Assembly (NCBI GenBank): GCA_963681505.1
Contig: OY811984.1
Coordinates: 581,772-645,771, forward strand
DNA length: 64,000 nucleotides
Source of the DNA: Eunapius fragilis
Taxonomy: Eukaryota; Porifera; Demospongiae; Spongillida; Spongillidae
Direction of reading: 5' to 3'
Within the stretch, counting starts at the first letter, position 1. Every line of letters begins with the position of its first letter. The notes below the pieces were generated by a model that searched no databases, was not told the DNA's origin, and saw only the letters and a list, made by a program, of their open reading frames with translations. Positions 46,763 through 64,000 of the stretch are shown here, in pieces. The position numbers and the translations under genes were made by a program.

Positions 46763-47805
46763 ATGGAGGTTGGTCAAGGACCAGTGAGACCTACGTATGT
46801 ATATATCCCTCCAAAATAACTCATCATGAAATATTGGTTAGGACACCAGACACATAGCATACTTAAATTTATTGTATGCCGTCACTGGAGGCACCCTCCC
46901 CTCCCCCATTCCCATGGCATGTAATTCCACTTGTCAACACTACAGCCAAACAATATGTTTGCAGTCTCTATTGCATTACTGCTGTGTAGGCATTCCAGGT
47001 GTTACCAACCCAAAGGGGGAGGTGTAAATCAAGTTGTTGTCTCACTTATGGGGGGGTGGGTGACAGGCAGCATTTGTATAACTTCATTTCCCCACCATCA
47101 GTCTTAACTACATCACCTTTGTGATTGGGTGGGGGGGGGGGGGGGGGGGAGGGGGGGTTGTGGTCCACAAGTCCAATATATATGGGTGATGACATACACC
47201 TTTTGCTGGTGAGCTTGTTGTATCTGTTCTGTGCAGTCACATGAATTATATTGACTGCCACGCCCCCTTTGGTTGATAGCTGACACTGAGCTGCAAGCAA
47301 AAAAGCGCCAAATTACTGTGACTTCACTATAAGCCTTCTAGTTGCTAAATGTATTCATGCAATGCTTCCCCTCTTCATTGACAGCAAAGGGGCGGATGAC
47401 AGCTACACTGGCACTCATGGTAGTGGGGATAGGATTGACCTTTGTGGCATCCATTCTGTACCTACCGCTTTGGTACAGAATCATTCACATAGGTGGTCTG
47501 ATTGCCATCATCGCCTCATGTAAGTATTTTTGGAATGTTCCCTTGTGCATGAAGTTTAAATTGCCTCCCACTTATTACTGACCACACCAGTGGTTGTTTA
47601 CATAGCTGCCATTGCAATCTTTGCCTCCTCTGAACTGAGTTTTGGAGGGTTCTTCTCACTGAATGGTCTAGCTGAGAGTGGCTGCTTTTCATATGGCTTT
47701 GGACTGGCAGTTGCTGGATTCATTGTCAACGCTGTCACATCCATGGTTGGCGTTGCACCAATATTTTACACCAAGATTCGTGATCAATTCAAGAAAGAGA
47801 AGTAG
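45935..47805 (+). CDS. four-TM membrane protein, claudin/PMP22-like topology, function unknown
   Basis: Four exons, 45935-45994, 46054-46393, 47385-47519 and 47591-47805, encode 249 aa in consistent phase. A short cytosolic head (MKKTEETRKIFSIANFNPPA) precedes TM1 (VFCVILLLIGLTLSSIATGL). A loop of about 110 residues with four Cys (KRC, DKC, LDC, KEC) and an NVT glycosylation site follows. TM2 is ATLALMVVGIGLTFVASILY, TM3 GGLIAIIA...VVYIAAIAIFAS, TM4 FGLAVAGFIVNAVTSMVGVA, and the tail KIRDQFKKEK is basic. The layout is that of claudin/PMP22/tetraspan proteins, but the first loop is too long and lacks the W-GLW-C-C motif. I do not recognise the family. Intron 2 is long (991 bp) with a CA repeat at 46718-46758. 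A broken copy lies at 42956-43329. Confidence 0.75.
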
Positions 47806-48090
47806 AGTAGAACCTCCTAATGATTGTTCTGTTTGTGTATTCAAATTCATTCCATCCATCAGTCAATTATAGTTTGGTTACACCCTGTCTATTGATCTCC
47901 ACCCCACTTATACAATATGGAGTGCCAGTTGGGAGTAAATCATAACACATAGTACAAGGTATGATGACAACAGAAGGAAGGAACCTTTTATAACTACTGA
48001 GTTTGGGACAGTGACGTTTGGCTAGAAGTACCACATATATAGGTTATACAGGGATAAGTGAAAGATATTATGTTCAGAGTTTGGTTAGTT

Positions 48091-49648
<1,558 letters not shown>

Positions 49649-49742
49649 TTTCAGCTATTGGATGGGACGCTTCAACGCACCAGGCAACGTCGCAAAACTC
49701 GTTTAAAATGACGTGGCGTACTTCGTTGACCATAAAAGGGTG

Positions 49743-49748
49743 TATATA
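49743..49748 (-). promoter_or_regulatory. possible TATA box for beta-tubulin B
   Basis: On the minus strand CCTATATACACCCTTTTATG lies about 95 nt upstream of the ATG. Copy A has lost this region. No experimental support. Confidence 0.35.
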
Positions 49749-51349
49749 GGCGTTTGCGCATGCGCAATGCATGCTCGTTTTATACGGCAACTTGATTGGA
49801 CGGTCTTATGCTCATCCCTCCCCCCACCGAGCAGCTGCAGTGTTGTTAGATATGTACTCAATAAATGTAACCTTTAAACTGAATATGGACTAGTGCATCG
49901 CGCGTTCACATGGTTGTGAGAGACAACAACAGAACAAAGATATATACGCGCAACGAAGCATTAGTGTGTACATAGATTCCTAACCATTCGACGTCTTTTA
50001 TTTCGGGATTGGGATTTGCATAGCATTCCCGGCTATACTGTAAACAAATAGATGTGCTACAAAGGGACGGAGTGGGCAGCAATGCACTCCTATTAAACCC
50101 CACCTCTACCATTAAAGACTGGCTGCCACACGTCATATGATTAAAAGGCTGCCTTGCCTTACAATGAAGGCAGAGGCGACATGCATAACCAACACGTCAT
50201 CATTGTGTGCTATCTGCCTAGTCAGATTTCTGTTGTCCCACCTGCCATATTTCATCTCCTTAGTGATCAGGTCGATACCAGCAGTACCTGTTGTTTGAAC
50301 ACAGTGAATTAGGAAGAAACTAAGCTCACTCCCAAATGTGATTTGCGTGGTATTCCACGTGGGTGGGGGAGGTTTAAAAGGCTGGTACGGTGAGGGTTAG
50401 GGTTGTCCTGTGTAGAGGGTGTGTTAGGTTCAGGTCTTTTTCCTGCTTTGAGGTTTTTCACCCTAGAGGGTGTGTGGGCTCACCCCTCTAAATCAATATT
50501 GTGTGTTGACCCCCCCCCCCCCCCCCCCCCCACTGCTCTAGGTGTTGTAAATCTGTTGTATATATGGGATGGTGTCTAGCAAAATCACCTTCTGGGTAGT
50601 TTTTCAAGTTTTCAAATTTTTTTGATTTTCTGTGAACCTCTATCAAATGGCTCTTACGCATCCAAAATTGGACTATCCATCATAAAGTTATTAGGCACTG
50701 AATAAGCCATACATTTAAATGCAAGCATTACTTTTTTTTTGCTTGTCCTGGCAAATTTGAAAACGTATCACAAGGTTGATTTTGCTGGACACTGTTCCAT
50801 ATATCTGGTTGTGTGTGTTTGTATGTTGTTGGCAGCGTGCATGATGAAACTAAACCAATACTTTATTTTGGTTTTTGGGAGTGGGGGATGTGCTGTACTG
50901 GGCATGTGGGAGGGAGTATATCATGCAATGGTATACATTATTACAATGGAGATCATTTGCTATGAGGGAAGAAGGGGGGGGGGGGGGGGGGGTCATGTGA
51001 CATGAACCACAGCATGTCCTTTCCATACTGAGATCACATCAGATACTTTGCTGTTAGGTGACGGGGCTGGTAGTAAACAAACAAATAGGTGCAAAAATCA
51101 CACCTGCAGAGTGTTTATATAATGTTTCGCTTCAGCTAAAGCTAATACGGCAGGAGAGAGACTACAGTTGGATGAATGTTGTTAGTGCAGTAGGAATTGC
51201 ATACCAGAGATGTGAGACCAGCTTGCAGTTGCATGATAGGCGTGTGTTTAAAATTAGCCGTGTTTTCTCGTTTCCGTTGCGATGGAAACAATCACGTGCG
51301 GCAATACGCATATAAGTAGTAATGAATGATAAAAAAATGATAAAATAAT
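49749..51349. other. intergenic region between tubulin B and CFAP418
   Basis: No gene recognised. Holds C runs at 50511-50530, a G run at 50977-50992 and ordinary AT-rich sequence. A short minus-strand frame near 49906-50136 has no family features. Confidence 0.5.
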
Positions 51350-59268
<7,919 letters not shown>

Positions 59269-60549
59269 CCGAATGGCCTAGGGACAGAGTGCTGAGGGGG
59301 CACTCCATTGGAAGTCTACTGGCTATCACCGTTTATGGTGCTACTATCTGGGCTTTGGTGCAGGTTGTATTCGTGTGTTCACAGCCGTTTTATTATGTAA
59401 TGGGTCTCAAAGCATGGAGATGATGAATTTAATAGCACATCACAACCATTCAGGGATGGCTTCAGAGGTACACACTTCAAAGCGATGAGTGACTCGATAA
59501 GATATGAATTAACTAAGAGCCTTTCTATCCAATCAAACTTCCGCTAGACACCTCAAACCGCATCGAGCCGGATCGATCCGGCCCCGATTCGCTCCAGGCC
59601 GAGGCCGTGCTAGGATTTTATAGCGAACCAGATGGGAGTCGTTTGGGCGTGGTCTGTGTTAAGATGGAATCCGCTGTACAGCTTTGCTGGTTTGCGTTCA
59701 TGGAACTATGCATAACGCACCGTAGGAACAGTCTATAAAGGGCGAGCAAATGTACTTATGGATATGGGTTTTTAACTTTGCCCCTGCACTGCTCCCAACC
59801 AAGTCTTGGAATAGCCGTACTCATTGTGCAGACGTGCGATCCCCTGGTAGACTGATTTGTTGCGGCTGACTCCAATGAGGTGGAGTAGGACGTAAGCCGC
59901 CCCCCATACTTCCCACCAGTGTACGGATCTCTTCAATTTCCCCAGGCAGCCATCTTAATATATGTAAATGCAATTCGATCTTGTTTGCTACGAAGCGGAT
60001 CCAATGCAGTCCGAAGTGGATCGAGTGGGGAAGGGCCTTTACACATAAAAGGGCAGATCCCGTAATTATCACTTTGTTGCTTCTGGCAAATTGCCTGAGT
60101 TATTGAAAAGTCATGAATTGTGCAGTGAGCCTTATCCTATTACATGTACCTCACAAACAACCACCTGTCTACATGTGGTCATAATTGCAAACAACCACAG
60201 AGATCTAGAGATCAGTAACATGTGACATTTTAAAACTGACAGAGTTACATTTGTGGTTGGGGGGGGGGGGGGGGGGGGAAGACAATGTGTATGTGTGTAG
60301 GGGGTGGGTGGTGGTTGAACCATTGTTGCATGCAGCTGTGTCAAGTAAGTGGAAGGCTCTCCAATGTTGTAAGGGACATGGATCCAGAGGTGTGAGGACA
60401 CAAAAAAAAACCAATGGCACTTCACTCAGAGGATCATACATAATATGAACCGCTACTTCCTTGAAATAAGTGTTACCAGTCACTCTCCATTTGGACTGGC
60501 ATCTGCCCTTGAATGTATGGACCACCTGCACGCACATTCACTCACGCAA
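59269..60549. other. downstream of CFAP418, no gene recognised
   Basis: Unique sequence with CG-rich patches (59555-59615), a G run at 60259-60278 and no exon with family resemblance. Confidence 0.5.
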
Positions 60550-60726
60550 TACAGTCTACCCTCAATAGTGGCCGCTTCGATACAGTCCATCCGCAATAAT
60601 GTCCGCTATTTTTCTCTTGCCAACCAACCCTTCGTAAGCTAAACTTCGCATCGCTACTATCCGTTTGTCCTACAGTCCACTATTTTGGGGGCTCCCATAG
60701 ACCGGACTGTATTGAGGTAGACTGTA
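60550..60726. mobile_element. Tc1/mariner-pogo type MITE, 177 bp
   Basis: Starts TACAGTCTACCCTCAATA and ends TATTGAGGTAGACTGTA, an inverted repeat with a single-base indel, with TA at both ends as for Tc1/mariner target sites. Internal copies of TACAGTCCA also occur. No transposase frame; non-autonomous. Confidence 0.6.
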
Positions 60727-61025
60727 CACACGCACATTCACTCACATAATACACACATTCACTCACATAATACACGTACATTCACTCACATAATACACAC
60801 ATTCACTCACATAATACACGCACATTCACTCACCTAATACACGCACATTCACTCACATAATACACGCATTCACTCACATAATACACACATTCACTCACCT
60901 AATACACACACATTCACTCACCTAATACACACACATTCACTCACATATAAACGCGCATTCACTCACATATACACGCGCATTCACTCACATAATACACACA
61001 TTCACTCACGTAATACACATACATT
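60727..61025 (+). repeat. 21-23-bp CACATTCACTCACATAATAC repeat
   Basis: About fourteen variable units starting right after the MITE. Confidence 0.9.
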
Positions 61026-61229
61026 CACACACATGTAAATACTCAAATTCAGCTTACAAGCCATGGCTGTTGAAAAGCACTGAGAACAATTATCATCGTT
61101 GTAGTTTCCTGGTAAAATCTAGCTTTGTTGGAACACCTACTTCACCTCCTGTTTTACCCTAAACAAGGACATGCAGTCATTCATGCACTACACATGTGCA
61201 GAGTAGTTCTAGGAAATAATTGCCCTGGG

Positions 61230-61400
61230 TACCCCCTACTATTGGTACAACTAAGACCCCTGGGTACTCCTATTGGCACAATTAAGGCCCCCTGGGTACC
61301 CTTATTGGTACAATTAAGACCCCTGGGTACCCCTATTGGCACAATCACGACTGCCAGGGTACCCCTCACCCCTATAGGACCTCTGGATACCCCTATTGTT
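61230..61400 (+). repeat. about 31-bp CTGGGTACCCCTATTGGTAC repeat
   Basis: Five to six diverged units; no coding sense. Confidence 0.85.
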
Positions 61401-61733
61401 ACAAGAGACCCCAGGTGGGTGGGGTCTTGCACCCATACAATCAGGATTAATAGTTCAATTGGGTTCACAATTACTATAGTTGGCACAACAGCTGGCTACT
61501 GAACAATTATGGCTTGCCACTACAAGGTTAAGAGGTCAGCCATATGCCTGGAGATGTGACCACAAAGCCAATGGTCAGCCAGGTACACCTGACATGTGAC
61601 CACATGTATACCTGAGCAGTGCTGTGCAAATGGTATAGAATCCAGCCAAAAATAATGTCACAATGTTACAATGTACATAGAAAAAGTTTACAGGAAGATA
61701 AAGAACGATAAAAAGGAGCATCTTTGAAATAAC

Positions 61734-62903
61734 CTGTTGCCACATGTGGCTACAATCACCTCCTCTGAGTGTCACACTGGCAGGGTCCAGCACAGAGGTT
61801 ACGAATCTCTCCATATTCAAAAAACAGGTACTAGGAGAGAGGAAGCTCAGTTCAGTTACTGTCCATACCTGCACACACAGGCATATCAACACAACACATA
61901 TACACACAACACATACACACATAACACACAACACAAAATACCCGTAAAAATCAGTCTTACCATTTGATCTTGGGCTATCTTAGTCTCACGAGGGCCATTG
62001 TGTGTATCGAAGTCTTTATTTGGAGGAATGTTATCCTATATGACAGTAACGTTGACTTGTGCACAACGCAGAATATCCCACAACCCCTAATAACCTCCCA
62101 ACCCCTAACAGGGTGCTGAATAACCCCCAAGCCCCTAATAACCCCCAACCCTAACAGGGTGCTAAATAACCCCCAAGCCCCTAATAACCTCCCAACCCCT
62201 AACAGGGTGCTGAATAACCCCCAACCCCTAACAGGGTGCTAAATAACCCCCAAGCCCCTAACAGGGTGCTGAATAACCCCCAAGCCCCTAACAGGGTGCT
62301 GAATAACCCCCAAGCCCCTAACAGGGTGCTGAATAACCCCCAAGCCCCTAACAGGGTGCTGAATAACCCCCAAGCCCCTAACAGGGTGCTAAATAACCCC
62401 CAACCCCCTAACAGGGTGCTGAATAACCCCCAACCCCTAACAGGGTGCTAAATAACCCCCAAGCCCCTAACAGGGTGCTGAATAACCCCCAAGCCCCTAA
62501 CAAGGTGCTGAATAACCCCCAAGCCCCTAACAGGGTGCTGAATAACCCCCAACCCCTAACAGGGTGCTGAATAACCCCCAAGCCCCTAACAAGGTGCTGA
62601 ATAACCCCCAAGCCCCTAACAGGGTGCTGAATAACCCCCAACCCCTAACAGGGTGCTGAATAACCCCCAAACCACTAACAGGGTGCTGTCTCTTTCTCTC
62701 TAATTACTTACAGCTGGTTCTGCTGGAGCTCCACAGGAGAAACCCACAGCAACTGCTCCCTTGGTCACAGTCGTGTTATCAGAAATTAAACTGAAACCAA
62801 ACAACGCTTCAGTTACAATTTCACCACTGTTCAGCAAAAACTGCTCCCTGACATTGCTCTCAAACATAACGGCACCAGCAGACCTCGCCACTGAATACAA
62901 ACC
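61734..62903 (-). CDS. unrecognised gene, three symmetrical exons visible (partial)
   Basis: Three stretches with good acceptors and donors read open in phase 0 at both ends: 62712-62903 (192 nt), 61961-62035 (75 nt) and 61734-61868 (135 nt). They encode 134 aa in a row, for example SVARSAGAVMFESNVREQF, FGFSLISDNTTVTKGAVAV, NIPPNKDFDTHNGPRETKIA and FLSPSTCFLNMERFVTSVLD. Gly/Ala/Val/Thr-rich strands with an NTT sequon suggest an extracellular or lumenal beta-rich domain. I do not recognise the family. Neither start nor stop was found; exons must continue both ways. The intron between the first two holds a 30-bp minisatellite. Confidence 0.5.
62085..62685 (+). repeat. 30-bp minisatellite, about 20 copies
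   Basis: Unit AATAACCCCCAAGCCCCTAA plus CAGGGTGCTG with one-base variants and shorter early units. The minus strand has regularly spaced runs of four and five G, so G-quadruplex formation is plausible. Confidence 0.95.
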
Positions 62904-63409
62904 CTGGGTGAGCATTAAAAAGAACATTAACACATATGGAGAGCCTAGGTACCCGTATTGTAACTGGGGCTGAGTCCAAGTTATTTAGTCAATACTTATT
63001 AATAATTGCTCTTGAAACAAGGAAATCCCTGTTGCCCAAGAGGCTAGCAGACAAAACAGAAGACAGCAGGTGGGATGATTTAACATGAAAACATTTTTGA
63101 GCCATAACGTTTTTCTTCTGCACAATTGACAGACTAATGAATAATTAATGTCCCACCCAAACACAATTCATTTCTACACCATTGCAATCATCTTAGTATT
63201 CATTCCTGTTCCTGGAAACACACATACTTAATGTAGTTAGCACAAAAGGGTCACACCCATCAATAAACCACCACACCACCACACCCTATCCAGGCTTATC
63301 AACAGACCAAAATGTTAACTTGAGCATCTCCAAGGCCATATTGGTAGAGGATCTGGTGTAGGTGGAAGAGACATAATGGGTGTGGCTACCCCCCCCCCCC
63401 CTCTCCCCA

Positions 63410-64000
63410 AAATGGAGGGAGTATCAGGGCGAGGTGGGTAAGGGAGGATATCAGGGTGATGTGGGTAAGGGAGGGTATCAGGGCGAGGTGGGTAAGGGAG
63501 GGTATCAGGGCGAGGTGGGTAAGGGAGGGTATTAGGGTGAGGTGGGTAAGGGAGGGTATTAGGGTGATGTGGGTAAGGGAGGGTATCAGGGTGAGGTGGG
63601 TAAGGAGAGGGTGAGGTGTGTAAGGGAGGGTATCAGGGTGAGGTGGGTAAGGGAGGGTATCAGGGTGAGGTGGGTAAGGGAGGGTATTAGGGTGATGTGT
63701 GTAAGGGAGGGTATTAGGGCAAGATGGGTAAGGGAAGGTATTAGAGTTAGGGTGAGATGTGTAAGGGAGGGCAGGGTGAGGTGTGTAAGGGAGGGTATTA
63801 GGATGAGGTGGGTAAGGGAGGGTATCAGGTGAGGTGTGTAAGGGAGGGTATCAGGGTGAGGTGGGTAAGGAGAGGGTGAGGTGTGTAAGGGAGGGTATCA
63901 GGTTAGAGGTGGGTAAGGAGAGGGTGAGGTGTGTAAGGGAGGGTATCAGGTTAGAGGTGGGTAAGGAGAGGGTGAGGTGTGTAAGGGAGGGTATCAGGGT
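63410..64000 (+). repeat. 27-bp GGGTAAGGGAGGGTATCAGG minisatellite, runs off the window
   Basis: About 20 units of GGGTATCAGGGTGAGGTGGG plus TAAGGGA with deletions. Guanine runs on the + strand are quadruplex-prone. A C run lies at 63390-63400. The stretch 62904-63409 before it is AT-rich with no recognised exon. Confidence 0.95.

Overview
The window is nuclear DNA from a compact invertebrate animal genome. Genes follow animal exon logic, with GT-AG introns that are often only about 50-90 nt long. The protein set is animal-like: MYLIP, a USP10 with FGDF and PAM2 motifs, CSPP1, CFAP418, metaxin and anamorsin. I see no bacterial genes, operons, rRNA, tRNA or CRISPR. The mix suggests an early-branching animal, most likely a sponge. 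That is an inference from gene style and compactness, not a proven assignment. All exon models below were assembled by hand from splice sites, reading phase and remembered protein families.

Layout, left to right. The last exon of an Aurora-type kinase (+); TYW3 (-); a FAM210B-like gene (-); POLA2 (+, 18 exons); MYLIP/IDOL (+); USP10 (-, 12 exons over 10.4 kb); PREY/PYURF (+); metaxin-1 (-); a repeat-rich gap with a retroelement scrap, a 31-bp minisatellite and a hairpin element; RPUSD2 (-, 12 exons); a CRAL-TRIO lipid-transfer protein (+); ORC6 (-); CIAPIN1/anamorsin (+); CSPP1 (-); DAD1 (+); NNT (-, one 3.2-kb exon). Then a duplicated block: a broken four-TM gene and divergent beta-tubulin A, followed by the intact four-TM gene and canonical beta-tubulin B. 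After that come CFAP418/C8orf37 (+), whose fourth intron is 7 kb of stacked minisatellites, a repeat-rich stretch, and an unrecognised gene (-) of which three exons are visible.

Neighbouring genes strongly alternate in orientation. Five head-to-head pairs have start codons 57-413 bp apart, so they probably share two-way promoters. Several tail-to-tail pairs end within about 60-120 bp of each other. Most genes are housekeeping: DNA replication (POLA2, ORC6), tRNA and RNA modification (TYW3, RPUSD2), mitochondrion (NNT, FAM210B, metaxin, PREY), iron-sulfur assembly (CIAPIN1), N-glycosylation (DAD1), and cilium or spindle (Aurora, CSPP1, tubulins, CFAP418). I see no dedicated pathway cluster.

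The most interesting points are: beta-tubulin copy A, which keeps an open frame but carries clustered changes in helix H7 and the M-loop and has lost its own upstream region; a piggyBac-type MITE inserted in a minisatellite with an atypical GTAA target site; GC-AG introns fixed by reading phase; and the density of distinct minisatellites, including a 3-kb array of a 27-bp unit.
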